A stretch of DNA of 64,000 nt from positions 488,284 through 552,283 of the forward strand of contig NZ_LT606949.1 of NCBI RefSeq assembly GCF_900095215.1. The letters run 5' to 3'. The notes beneath the pieces were generated by a model. It saw only the letters and a program-made list of their open reading frames with translations, had not been told where the DNA came from and did no database searches. Below, in pieces: positions 30,554-41,241 of the stretch (position 1 is its first letter; each line of letters opens with the position of its first letter). The position numbers and the translations under genes are program-made. The stretch is from Polynucleobacter necessarius (lineage in GTDB: Bacteria > Pseudomonadota > Gammaproteobacteria > Burkholderiales > Burkholderiaceae).

Positions 30554-30602
30554 CTGAGTTGCCTTTGTGGTGATGCTTATTTGCTACTGATGGATGGGGT
30601 GG

Positions 30603-31364
30603 CTATATTTGTTTGTTGGGTAAGACTATTTTTTTTAATGCCACCAAGTTTCTAGATTCAATGCGAATCGCTCCGCTCCTTGGGCTATCAATATCGGCAA
30701 TCAAAAAGAAGGATACCGAGATCACGAAGGGAAAGATCATGAAGAGACCGGTGCTCTTCTTAAAATTCCGGGCGCCAAAACCCACCACTGCAATCGCTGC
30801 CATTAAAGCCCATGCCGTATAGGGGATGCGATTCCACCAAGAAGCCTGCACGTAGCCTTGGGAGTTGATGACATCATGCATGCCGGATGCAACCAGTGCG
30901 ATCGTTGGAGAGGGTTGTGTGCGAACGGTCGGAAGAATTTCATTCCAAAGGGCTGTTTGCAGCTTATCCATTTGATTGCGTATCTCCTGAATCTTGTCCG
31001 GACTTTGCTTGGAGTAAAACAGAATGCGTTGATCTATATATTGAAGCAAAAGATCCTTGGTTGCGGCAGCCGCCTTAGGAGGTAAAAAGTCGGCGCGTAA
31101 GTATTCGATTCCAATAGCATTTGCTTCGGCTTCCTCATATCTCTCTCGTTGATCATGGCGATCAATGGCCCTTGAGAATGTGAAGCCAATAATTAGGCCG
31201 AGCAAAGTTAAGGTGGCCGTCTGGATGATGCCTAAATCTTGAGAGGTCTCCGTGTCTTTAGAGCGGAAAGGACTGAGCACGGCGAACCCAAACCAAACGG
31301 CAAGGGCGAGCGTTAGGAACGTTACCCCAAATAGGATAAGAGGGTGGTTTAGAAGGTGAAAAAT
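30603..31364 (-). pseudogene. DUF4239-like membrane protein without an ATG start
   Basis: A ~250-codon frame with hydrophobic segments at both ends and DRHDQRERYEEAEANAIG after the first pair, the signature of DUF4239 (bestrophin-like) proteins. In-frame sequence upstream of the first ATG (31280) encodes a further transmembrane helix (HLLNHPLILFGVTF), so the true start is earlier. The first codon after the preceding stop is ATT at 31362-31364, directly after the lldD TAA. Either ATG became ATT, or a rare non-ATG start is used. The rest of the frame is intact, so status is uncertain. Confidence 0.6.
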
Positions 31365-32412
31365 TTAAAAAGTTCCCGGATACAAAATATCTTTAGTTAT
31401 ATTCTGAATGTCACGATGACCTGTAAATGCCATGGCGATATCTAGCTCGTTATGAATGAGTTCTATGCACTTGGTTACACCGGCTTCACCCATAGCCCCT
31501 AAACCATATAAAAATGGGCGACCAAGCATCGTGCCACGCGCACCCAAAGCCCATGCCTTGAGAACATCTGGACCGGAGCGAATGTCGCCATCCATCCAGA
31601 CTTCAATATTTTGGCCAACAGCATTGACGATCCCAGGTAAAGCATTGATGCTAGATACCGCACCATCTAATTGACGTACACCATGGTTAGAAACAATTAA
31701 TGCATCTGCGCCAGAATTTGCCGCTAAGCGTGTATCACCTTCATCCAAGATGCCCTTGATAATCAACTTGCCGCCCCAGATTTTTTCATCCACTCCACAT
31801 CGCCCCAATTGCGGCCTGGCTCAAATTGTTCCGCAGTCCAGGAGGAGAGAGGACATATTGATCATATTGGCAATAGTCAGTTTGGGAGGGGCTGAAAGAC
31901 CATTCTTTCACTCTTTGTGGCGTTGGCCCAGAATTTGTAAATCTAAGGTGAGAACAAGCGCGGAGCATTTAGCTGCTTTGGCACGTTCAATAAGACGTTC
32001 AATAAAGCCGTGATCTTTCATGACAGAGCTGAAACCAAAATGGTTTCGTAGTGCGCTCCGCCACATCCTCAATGGCACAAATACTCATAGTGGATAGGCA
32101 GAATGGCACACCAAACTTCTCAGCGGCCTTAGCGGCCAAAATTTCACCATCAGCATGCTGCATTCCAGTGAGGCCAGTGGGTGCGAGCGCTACCGGCATT
32201 GCAACCTCTTGACCAACCATGGTGGTCTTGGTAGTGCGGTTTGTCATATCCACCGCTACACGTTGGCGCAATTTAATTTTTTGAAAGTCAGATTCGTTGG
32301 CGCGGTATGTAAACTCCGTCCAAGAGCCCGATTCTGCATAGTCATAGAACATCTTGGGGGTACGCTTTTGGTGGAGGACCCGCAAGTCTTCTATATTGGT
32401 AATGATTGCCAC
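31365..32412 (-). pseudogene. lldD: L-lactate dehydrogenase / alpha-hydroxy-acid oxidase (FMN), multiply broken
   Basis: FMN enzyme of the LldD/glycolate-oxidase family, normally ~380 residues. N-terminal segment NIEDLRVLHQKRTPKMFYDYAESGSW and APTGLTGMQHADGE are clear, as are GGKLIIKGILDEGD, IVSNHGVRQLDG (active-site His) and DGDIRSGPDVLKA at the C-terminal side. Between them: frameshift near 32050, TGA near 31910, a deletion of several dozen residues near 31870, and a missing A in an A run near 31790. Lactate oxidation through this enzyme is lost. Confidence 0.87.
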
Positions 32413-32556
32413 AATGTATCCTTCTATTAACGCTATTTAGTTAAAGCAAATGCTTCATTTAAGCGCTATCTTAGCAATACCAGGCATTTGTTTCTACAAT
32501 GCTAGGGTATCCCTTGTCTGGGGACCTCAAATAACTACTTCCCGCTAAGCCGCTGA

Positions 32557-33460
32557 ATGCAACAACTGAATTTCGCCACTATTGCCTACTGAATCACCGC
32601 CACCGCTTTATGGGCGGGTAATGCGATTGCAGGCCATGTATTAGTGGGCAGCATCTCTCCAATTACCTTAAGTGCAGTTCGCTTGGGATTGGCTGCCTTG
32701 CTCCTGCTTCCTTTGGGATGGTGTGTGTTCATGCCCAGCAGCGCGTTGTGGCTGAGCAAAAAGCGCTTTTTGCTCTTGGGCTTGTTTGGTGTGTGTAGTT
32801 ATAACGTGCTCTTGTATCTTGCTTTGCAAACTTCTACCGTAATCAATGTCACCTTGATTGGCGCAAGTATGCCTATTTGGATGCTCTTTATTGGTGGCGT
32901 TTTTTATCAAGTAAAGCCAAGTCTATTGCAAATGATTGGCGCAATCGTCAGTTTGCTTGGCGTGGGAATAGTCTGAACGCGCGGTGATCTCGCAGTATTG
33001 CTATCCATGCAAATGGTTATTGGAGGTCTTTTGATCATGCTGGCCACGATTTTGTGGGCTTTTTACAGCTGGATGTTAAGTCGCCCAGGTACGAGTACGG
33101 AGCGTCAATGGCCATGGGCAGAGTTTTTGATAGCTCAAGTCATGGTTGGTCTTTTGTGGACAGGATTTTTTGATGGCTTTGAAATTGCCACCGGCCATGC
33201 TTTTATTGAACTTAACTGGTGGACAGCCTCTTTGATTTTGTTTGTTGCGATTAGCCCATCTCTGATTGCTTATCGTTGCTGGGGTTTGGGTGTAAGTGGG
33301 GCGGGGCCAACGGTTGCCGCTTTTTGTTGCTAATTTCATCCCTTTGTTTACCGCGCTCCTATCGGCCGCGATGCTGGGTGAACCCCCGCAATTCTTCCAT
33401 GGTCTTGCATTCGCGCTGATTGTTGCCGGCATCGCCATTTCCTCTAAAACGGGACAATAA
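32557..33460 (+). pseudogene. EamA/DMT-family transporter, two stops and a frameshift
   Basis: Ten-helix drug/metabolite transporter of ~300 residues with two EamA repeats. From ATG 32557: TGA at 32590 after 11 codons, TGA at 32974 between the repeats (GIV-stop-TRGDL, Leu usual), then a one-base shift near 33327 (AAF-x-ANFIPLF). After the shift the last helices continue normally to TAA at 33458. Substrate unknown. A second EamA pseudogene lies at 35793-36770. Confidence 0.85.
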
Positions 33461-33474
33461 ATTCACAAAGCACC

Positions 33475-33500
33475 AAAAAAGCCCTTTTCAATAGGGTTTT
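33475..33500 (+). terminator. Possible terminator between transporter and aminotransferase genes
   Basis: A-run, GCCCT, short loop and AGGGTTTT form a stem with one bulge, followed by GACG rather than a long T tract. Weak candidate. Confidence 0.4.
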
Positions 33501-33573
33501 GACGTGATTCGCCCAAAATACCCTTAAATCAGTATCATTTAGGCCTTATTACAGAAATTCCTAGGCAATTACT

Positions 33574-34719
33574 ATGCCAGGCTTACTCCCTAATGTTGAT
33601 CCAGACGGTTTATTGGAGTTCTCGGTCGTTTACACGGACCGATCTTTAAATCACATGTCTGAAGAGTTCAAGCGCGTGATGGTGGATATTTCTGGTGTGC
33701 TCAAAGATGCCTATAACGCAAGTTCTGCAGTGATCGTTCCCGGTAGCGGCACTTTTGGTATGGAGGCTGTTGCCCGTCAGTTTGCCAATAATGAAAAATG
33801 CTTAGTTTTGCGTAATGGTTGGTTTAGTTATCGCTGGACACAAATTTTTGATTTAGCTCACATCACTAATGACGTCACTGTTCGGAAAGGCCATCAGTGA
33901 GAGGATTCGGCGCAGGGTGTTTTTGCTCCAGCTCCAATTGAAGAGGTGGTGGCGTTTATTAAGAAAGCAAAACCAGCCGTAGTATTTTCGCCGTATGTGG
34001 AAAGTTCCGCTGGCATCATTCTTCCGGACGATTACCTTAAGGCGGTTGGTGAATCGGTTCGCTCTGTTAACGGCTTGTTTGTATTGGATTTTATTGCTTC
34101 TGGGGCAATGTGGGTTGATATGAAGTCCTGCAATGTGGATGTTCTTATTACAGCGCCACAAAAAGGCTGGAGTAGTTCTCCATGCTGCGCATTGATTGCC
34201 CTCGGCGATCGCGCGCGTGAGCGTATTGACGCAACGCAAAGCAGCAGCTTTTCTATGGATCTGAAAAAGTGGCTACAGATTATGGAAGCTTACGAAAATG
34301 GTGGTCACGTGTATCACACCACGATGCTTACGAATGCCCTCAAGATTTTGCGTAACGTCATGAAAGAAACTCAGGCCCTTGGTTTTGCCGTGCTAAAAGA
34401 CAAGCAAATAGAGCTCGGTACAAAAGTGCGTAACCTCTTGGTTTCAAAAGGATATAACTCTGTATCGGCTAAGGGGTTTCACGCTCCAGGCGTAGTTAGC
34501 TACACCAAAGATCCTGATATTCAATCTGGCAAGAAGTTTATTGCGCTTGGTTTGCAGACTGCTGCTGGGGTGCCCTTGCAAGGCGACGAGAGACCAGACT
34601 TCCGCACTTTCCGCATCGGTTTATTCGGCTTAGAAAAATTGGCGCATGTGGATCGCACCGTGGGACACCTTGCCGCCGCTTTAGAAAAAATTACAGAGAC
34701 TGAAGCGCAACCCGCGTAA
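33574..34719 (+). pseudogene. Class V aminotransferase, premature TGA
   Basis: PLP enzyme of ~380 residues resembling alanine/serine-glyoxylate aminotransferases: PGLLPNVDPDGLLEFS, VIVPGSGTFGMEAVARQF, DFIASGAMWVDM, and the Lys segment APQKGWSSSPC carrying the PLP lysine. TGA at 33898-33900 cuts the product to 108 residues; the frame continues to TAA at 34717 without other lesions. Single-mutation loss. Terminator-like hairpin follows. Confidence 0.87.
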
Positions 34720-34746
34720 GGGCTCCGGTAGTTAAGCGATAAAGAT

Positions 34747-34776
34747 AAAGGCCATCAGATGATGGCCTTTATTACT
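34747..34776 (+). terminator. Hairpin terminator after aminotransferase
   Basis: Perfect 11-bp stem AAAGGCCATCA / TGATGGCCTTT with a two-base loop, followed by a weak T-containing tail. It separates this gene from the convergent nitrobindin-like gene. Confidence 0.75.
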
Positions 34777-34810
34777 TTGCCCGCAATCCATTTTGCATTG
34801 ATCTAGTGGC

Positions 34811-35440
34811 TTACCTCGCCAAGGGATTGGGGGTCGCCTCTCCAATTTTAATCAAAGTATTTTTATCTACGTGATGAAACAATTCAGCCTAACCTTTAAT
34901 TTTCATGACGCTATCTTGTTCGTAAGACCAGATGCCGTCATTGTGTATGGATACCTGAATACGAAACTCGACCGTCTTAAATGCGTAATCCAAGAAAGGG
35001 TTTGAGGAGATTCACGCGCAACGATCGTCTTCTTTTGCGATCAGCTCAAATTGTTTTGCATCTGGCGCGGCGTTACCGGTTGCCATCGTAATCATGCCTC
35101 GAGGAATCGTTAGGGTGTGAATGATATTGCCGGTTGCGGGTTCCCAAAGCCAGTATCCCACCTGGTCGTGATAGGTCTTTACTTGATCTGGTTTGGTAAT
35201 GTGGGAGTGATACCGTAGGCCATAAAACAATTGAGGCCCATGGGTTTGAGTGTCGATAGGTTGGAGTTCAATGCGCTCAACATAGGCTTGTGTTTTTGGG
35301 CCGTCGGCTTTAGGTTTGACATCCAAGCCCCTCACACCTTCCAAGATGCCGGCCATGCCCGTCAAGGGCCCAAGCTGCTCCAAGGTATTCAGTGAATAAC
35401 CCTTGAGTTCGGTAAAGATGTCGCTCGGAAAATCACTCAT
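34811..35440 (-). pseudogene. Nitrobindin-like (heme-binding FABP/DUF1794) protein, two stops
   Basis: Beta-barrel protein of ~209 codons from ATG 35440. Family-like strands: LGPLTGMAGILEGVRG, LFYGLRYHSHI, YWLWEPATGNIIHTLTIPRG. In the same frame: TGA at 35012-35014 (before ISSNPFLDY, Gly plausible) and TAG at 34889-34891 (KG-stop-AELFHH, Gln plausible). After both stops the sequence is normal, including the final FHHVDKNTLIKIG that carries the conserved His pair, ending at 34811. No indels. Confidence 0.85.
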
Positions 35441-35520
35441 AGCCTACTTTTTAAAAAGAAGTATTTATCTCAATTTTTTGAGTATTATTAAATAATCCAC
35501 AAACCATCTTGGAGAATTAC

Positions 35521-35781
35521 ATGATTTCTCGTATCGCACGCCTTAGCCTAGCATCTCTTATTTCTGCCGCTATCGGTATGACTCCAATCTCTGTAATGGC
35601 TGCTGATCCAGCCCCCGCTCCAGCGCCAGCTGCCGTACCAGCTCCGGCTGCCGCTCCTGTCGCCACCACGACTGAGAAGGCTACTGAGAAGCAAGCTAAG
35701 AAAAAAATCAAGAAAGAAAAGCAAGCCGAGAAACAAGCGAAAAAGAAATCCAAAGCAGCCGCTGATTCTGCGGTTCAGTAA
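35521..35781 (+). CDS. Exported Ala/Pro/Lys-rich small protein
   Basis: An 86-residue protein: signal peptide (residues 1-28, ending in VMAAD), an Ala-Pro repeat stretch to about residue 50, then a highly basic Lys-rich tail. Start at 35521 chosen after the ggaga site. No enzymatic motif. Similar Lys/Ala-rich exported proteins exist in Burkholderiaceae with no known function. The low-complexity composition makes it slippage-prone, yet it is intact. Confidence 0.65.
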   Translation: MISRIARLSLASLISAAIGMTPISVMAADPAPAPAPAAVPAPAAAPVATTTEKATEKQAKKKIKKEKQAEKQAKKKSKAAADSAVQ

Positions 35782-35792
35782 TTCAGCACCCC

Positions 35793-36770
35793 TTAATTGA
35801 GGGGTGCTGCGCCATCAAAGTCATCAGCTCTTTTTTGGGCTGGTGACTTTTTTCTTGGAGCATCGTGACGCACTAAGAGCCACATTGCTGTAATCACTAA
35901 AGTCATGCCACTGATTTGTGGCCAAGTAATAGGCTCTGCCAGAATGAAGTAACCCATCAAGATGGTGGAAACTGGGCCCAGTATTCCAGCCTGTGCCACC
36001 AGTGGTGAGCCAATTTGATTGAGGCGATCATAATCAGCAGCATTGGTATTGCTGTGCATAAGCTTGCATTGAGCAGGCTATACCAATAGAGATTTGCGGC
36101 AGTTGCTCAAAGATTGCTTTCGGACTATGAATGGTGGATTGCAATATGCTTAAAACCGCAGAGGCTGAGCTGGCATAGACAACAAGACGTACGCTGCCAA
36201 TCCGTTTGACCATCTCACCAGCGCCAAGCATATAGGCGGCATAAGAGCATACGCTTCCAAAAACGAGAAACATACCCAGCCATGCGCTGATCCCTGTTGA
36301 GCTGGCATCTTGAATAAAGACAATAAAAACCCCGATGTAGCCAACGACCAGCGAATAGCGTTGCAATTGAGAAACAGGCTTTCTCAAAACAAAGTAAGAA
36401 ATAATGAGCACGATGGTTGGCGTGAGATAGAGAACGATGCGTTCTAGACCAACGAGATATGTTGAAGTCCTAACAAATCAATATAGCTTGATAGGAAATA
36501 GCCTAAAAATCCTAGGAAACATAATTTACCGCGATCAAGCCAGGAAATAGGACTCATTGCTTTACGGCGAGATTCCCACCAGAAAATTCCCCAAAATAAG
36601 GGGAGCGCCATGAGCATGCGTAGAGCCACAAGCGTTTCCGCATTAGCGCCGTAACCAAAAGCCAGTTTTACTAGAATCGCTTTTCCTGAAAACAGCATCG
36701 ATCCGATCCCGGCCATGAGGATGCCGTAGAGATAGCGTTGACAATGATGTGCTGCGCTTACTGAATGCAT
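35793..36770 (-). pseudogene. EamA/DMT-family transporter, two frameshifts
   Basis: Second EamA-type transporter, ~300 residues, in three frames. N-terminal repeat from 36770 (GILMAGIGSMLFSGKAILVKLA) ends near 36440, where GLERIVLYLTPTIVLI follows in another frame; a second break near 36060 separates the middle from the last helices (GILGPVSTILMGYFILAEPITW). Ends at 35793, just past the stop of the Ala/Pro/Lys-rich gene on the other strand. Confidence 0.83.
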
Positions 36771-36776
36771 AACGAT

Positions 36777-37701
36777 TTATGGCAGCTTATTTGACAGGGA
36801 TCGCATCTCTAAAATAGTCTCTGACGGTGTAGGGCCAATAGGGCAAATGCCTTTATCAATCAGGCTGTCGGCTGCTCTGGCATGAAACTCAACTGCAATT
36901 CCGTTCGCCTCCCATAGATCTAGATGGTGCCGAACTCCCTGACCAGCAATGGCTGCAATGCTTCCCGTCAGCACATCACCCATGCCTCTCGTTCCAATGC
37001 AGGGGGTTCCCGCCATGCATTGCACTGGGGGATGTTGTGGAGAGGCGATGAGGGTGTGTTGCCCTTTCAGGACTATGATCGATTGGGTTAATTCCACTAA
37101 CTGTTGAATGGCTTTTAAGCGATTGGATTGCACTTGTTCAGTTGTGGTTTTTAAAAGTTTCGCCGCTTCACCGGGATGAGGGGTGAGTGTGGTAAGGCCT
37201 GGGTATGTTGTATTGCGTTCTCTGAGTTGCTCAAGTAACTCAGGTGATTCACTAATCAGGTTAAGGGCATCGGCATCAATGATCAATGGAATCTGCGGAT
37301 AGGAGAGTGATGCGCACAAACACTGGTATGCAAGTTCGGATTTTCCGGGGCCAGGGCAAATCGCAATGAGATCGGGTTGGGTGGCAATCCATGTTTTCTG
37401 GATATTCTTTTCCGCAAGACGAATCATCAGTTCAGGATGATGAATGTCGACACGAGTCGATGCGGGATCTAGAGTTTCTAAGATGGTCCAAGCCTGCGCC
37501 TCAATGCAAACACGCGTTGCCTGCCAATAGGAGTGCGCCAGCCATGCCAGGCGCACCACCAATTAAAACCACCTTGCCTGCATTGCCTTTATACTCTGCG
37601 GTTTCGCGCTTAAGAAGCTTTGCTAGCCCAAGCGTATTTAGGTTTGCTGGTGGAGAGTTCATCGGAATAGTATCGCTCTGATTTCGGGGGTATTGAGTCA
37701 A
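36777..37701 (-). pseudogene. ADP-dependent NAD(P)H-hydrate dehydratase, stop plus frameshift
   Basis: Ribokinase-like repair enzyme (NnrD type) that dehydrates damaged NAD(P)H. From 37701: KVVLIGGAPGMAGALLLAGNA, then TGA at 37501-37503 in the ACLH-x-GAG segment and an extra T near 37490, after which WTILETLDP continues in another frame. Later motifs are good: CPGPG, DADALN, LTPHPGEAAKLL, and the catalytic GMGDVLTG. No epimerase (NnrE) domain is present here. Confidence 0.87.
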
Positions 37702-37726
37702 TTATAGGAAAGAGTATGCTAAACAC

Positions 37727-38640
37727 ATGAAGATCCAATTTCTTGGCGCTGCAGGTGAGGTTACCGGATCACGCCATTCGGTTGAGGTGATGTTGGCTGG
37801 AAAGCCAAGACATTTCATGGTTGATTATGGAATGTTTCAAGGCGGTCGCGAGGCGACCAATAAGAATCTTGAGCTCTGCTATTCCCACCAAAAGACCTTG
37901 ATTTTGTGGTGCTAACGCATGCCCATATCGACCATAGTGGGTTACTACCGCGTTTATGCGCTCAAGGCTGTACTGGGCTCATTTACTGCACAAATGCTAC
38001 TTTTGAGCTGTTGAAAATTCTTTTATTAGATAGCGCCCATTTGCAGCGTGCGGATGTCGAGAGGGCGGAAAGAAAGAAGAAGGCGGGCAAATGGCGCGGA
38101 GAAATGCCCGTGGCTTTGTATTCTAAAGAAGAGGTCGAGGTCACTCTTAATCAGTTTGAGCCAATTGAATATGGGCAACGTGTAGAGTTGGCTTCGGGTA
38201 TTCAATTGGAGTTTCGTAATGCTGGACATATTTTGGGTTCAGCAATTGCCGTACTTGATATTACTGAAGATGGGCACCAGAAAAAACGTTGCGTCTTTTC
38301 TGGTGACGTTGGCATGAAGGGCAAAGTCTTAATGCCGGATCCTGATTTAATTAAAGATGCTGATGTGGTTGTGGTGGAGTCCACTTACGGCGGTCACCTA
38401 CACCGTAGCTTGCAAGATACCGAAGATGAGTTGTTTGAGGTGTTAACTTTGATACAAACCAAGAAGGTGGTGCGTATCCCGGTGATGCTGGTAGGTAAGG
38501 ATTGTTGGAGCGAGATGGTGAATGTCAATCACATGATGGAGTTTGGCGTGATTGATGAGGAGGATATGCGGAGCATTCATTGTTCAGAGACAGCGGTAGA
38601 GGCCTGGCAAGTGATACAGAATTGGTATCAATTGGGCTAA
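37727..38640 (+). pseudogene. Chimera: metallo-beta-lactamase RNase-like N terminus joined to LOG-family C terminus, frameshifted
   Basis: Residues 1-~230 are a metallo-beta-lactamase/beta-CASP-type exonuclease: KIQFLGAAGEVTGSRH, the metal motif THAHIDHSG, FSGDVGMKG and VVESTYGGHLHR. The join near EDELFEVLTLIQTKK switches to the C terminus of a LOG-family (cytokinin riboside phosphohydrolase-like, TIGR00730) protein, RIPVMLVGKDCW and AVEAWQVIQNWYQLG. The beta-CASP domain is missing, as is the LOG catalytic PGGxGTxxE motif. A frameshift near 37890 also breaks the N-terminal part. A deletion between neighbours at a shared DELFEVL-coding stretch is likely (inference). Confidence 0.72.
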
Positions 38641-38686
38641 CCGCCCCTGTAAAATGGGCGGATGAACCCTACGCAACCTAGCCTCA

Positions 38687-39177
38687 GTGTCTCGCTTGAT
38701 ATTCCCCAGCTACCTCTTGGGTGGGATTATGCTCTTATTGGTAATGGTGTTTCATGGGGTGATGTTGTTGCAGATTGCGAAACGCTATGAGGTAAAGACC
38801 TTTTTATATTTGGCCGAGAAAAAATACTCCGCTATTGCAGTCTGTTTCTACATTAGTGTGTTTCTCCTGTTTTTTTAACGCATATCGCTGAAATCTTGAT
38901 TTGGGGTATTGCTTTATATGTTTTTAAGTTGCTGCCGGCGCTAGGTCAAAGCATTTTATTTGGCGGGAGTACCTATACCGCAATGGGATTTCTTGAGGAC
39001 ATTCTTCCAGACGGTTGGCAAATGTTTGCGGTGATTATCGCTTTTTCGGGAATGTTCGCTTTTGCATGGACTGCTTCAGTCATGATCTCGATGACTAAAA
39101 ACTTTCGTCAAGCCTACATCAAACTGCATATGGGAAAACTTAAAATCCCATCCGAAATTATTGATCGCTTCGAGTAA
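38687..39177 (+). pseudogene. Small ion-channel-like membrane protein, frameshifted in T run
   Basis: A ~165-residue membrane protein with four hydrophobic stretches and a pore-like segment STYTAMGFLEDILPDGW, similar to two-helix potassium-channel-family proteins. The frame breaks in a T7 run near 38873; eight T would restore FLLFLTHIAEILIWG. Start uncertain: GTG at 38687, or an ATG at 38662 in another frame with an additional small shift. Confidence 0.7.
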
Positions 39178-39180
39178 TTC

Positions 39181-40394
39181 ATGAGTAAAGGGATTCCGTC
39201 ATTATCGGCGGCGGCGCGGCGGGTTTATTTTGTGCTGGAGTAGCTGGCAAGCTGGGCAAGAGAGTGCTTGTGCTTGATCACGCAGAAGTATTGGGTGAAA
39301 CAATACGTATTAGCGGTGGTGGGCATTGTAACTTTACCAACAATCACAGCAACCCATCTAATTTCCTTTCGCTTAATCCACATTTTGTTAAGAGCGCGCT
39401 TGCTCGGCATCCCTCTGCAGAATTTATCAAGCTCGTTATCTTATCCGGCATTGATTATCACGAGAAACACCAGGGGCAATTGTTTTGCGATGACTCCGCG
39501 AAACAAATCATTGACATGCTTTTTGATGAATGCGCTAAAGGGAGGGTGGCTGTGCGCAATCCAGTTTCTGTCCAATCTATTAAGCGGGATGCCAATCAAT
39601 GGATGGTGCATACCGATACCGGCATTGAAATATCGAAAGCAGTTGTAATGGCCACTGGTGGGTTGCCAGTGCCTGCGATCGGAGCTAGCGCTTATTCTTT
39701 AGATATTGCAAAGCAGTTTGGTGTAAATGTAATTGACCCAAGACCAGCTCTGGTGCCACTTTCATTTACTGCGGATACTTTTGGCAGTCTGAATGAGCTT
39801 GCTGGCCTAAGTGTCCCCGTTAGGATTGCGGCGGGTTCAAAAGGTCGTCATTATGGCGCCTGTAGATTTACTGAAGACCTACTGCTCACGCACAAAGGAC
39901 TATCTGGTCCGGCAGTGTGACAAGCAAGCAGCTATTGGGAAGAGGGCGAACCCATTCATATTGATTGGCTTGTGGCTATAGAGCGCCCCGGTGGTTTTAA
40001 TTGTGACGAGTTATTTAATAACGAAGAGAATCGTTTAAAGCTGACCGAAACCATTTTGGGCTCAGTCCTGCCGCAGCGCTTAGCCAAGGCATTCTCGGAT
40101 CAAAGAAATTTAACGGGTCGTAAGTGGGCGGAGGTGTCCAAAAAAGATCGTCAAGCCCTCAAGGAATTAGTGACAAACTGGTCGGTAAAGCCCGCAGGCA
40201 CTGTAGTCTGGAAAAAGGCTGAAGTGATGTTGGGCGGCGTTGATACTGAAGAGCTCGATGGGCGGACAATGATGTCACGCAAGTACCCAGGACTATTCTT
40301 TATTGGTGAGTCCGTAGATGTCACTGGCCATTTAGGTGGACATAATTTTCAATGGGCTTTGGAAAGCGGCTTTGCTTGCGCACAGACCTTATAA
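39181..40394 (+). pseudogene. HI0933/BaiN-like FAD oxidoreductase, frameshift and stop
   Basis: Flavoprotein of ~400 residues. From the ATG at 39181 a shift near 39192 moves the FAD motif SVIIGGGAAGLFCAG to another frame, which then runs through ISGGGHCNFTN and MATGGLPVPAIG to TGA at 39918-39920 (LSGPAV-stop-QASSYW, Leu usual). It continues in the same frame to TAA at 40392, including GGVDTEEL and GHLGGHNFQWALESGF. Function of the family is poorly defined. Confidence 0.85.
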
Positions 40395-40414
40395 GTCATT
40401 TATTAAGTTAAAGA

Positions 40415-41178
40415 TTAGTTCAACCTTTTTCTTTTTTCACGCGAGCGAATATTGAGAAGCTCAACTGATAGTGAAAAAGCCATAGCTAGATACACATATC
40501 CTTTTGGAATGTGAGCTCCCATGCCTTCCGCGATTAAAAGGACCCATACTACCGTGAGAAAAGACAGTGCCAACGCTTTAATCGATGGATGGCGATGAAC
40601 AAAATCTCCAATCGGTTTTGCGGCGATTAGCATAATGAGTACTGAGGCTAAAACTGCCGCAATCATTACGCTAATTTGAGCAACCATACCTACCGCAGTG
40701 ATCACGCTATCCAGTGAGAAGATGATATCGAGTAGGCCGATTTGCACGACTGAGCCAATAAATAGAGCCATCATAGATTTGCCACCATTTTGACTGCTGG
40801 CATTGCCCTGTTCATCGCTATGATCGCCAACTTCCACCTCAACATAAATTTCTTTTGAGGCTTTCCAGATGAGGAAGAAGCCGCCTAGCAAGAGAATTAA
40901 ATCTCTTCCGCTAATGGCTTTTTCAGCTATGCTAAACAGAGGGGCTGTAAGACCCATAACCCAAGACAAGCTCAGAAGTAACAAAATGCGCGTGACTAAC
41001 GCAAAGATCAACCCAAAGCGGCAGACTCTTTCCCGAATTTCTGCGGGGAGCCTGTTGGCGATGACGCTGATGAAAATAATATTGTCTATTCCTAGAATAA
41101 TTGCTAGAGCAGAGAGTGTTAAAAGAATGCGATCCAAGCGTTAGGGTTGCTGAGAAGTTGCAAGAGGCTGTCGATCAT
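40415..41178 (-). pseudogene. TerC-family membrane protein, N-terminal frameshift
   Basis: Integral membrane protein of ~250 residues. True start probably 41178 (MIDSLLQLLSNPNAWIAFF), which hits TAA near 41120; a T-run indel near 41113 then leads into LTLSALAIILGIDNIIFISVI, the hallmark TerC motif, with FSLDSVITAVGM later. From an internal start at 41137 a 240-residue product lacking ~15 residues could still form. TerC relatives export manganese. Status: damaged, possibly partly functional. Confidence 0.78.
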
Positions 41179-41241
41179 TTTTTACTTTGCGATTAAGGGC
41201 TTAAGGTAAAGTGTATCCAAGTAAATTTAATATTGCCTTTT

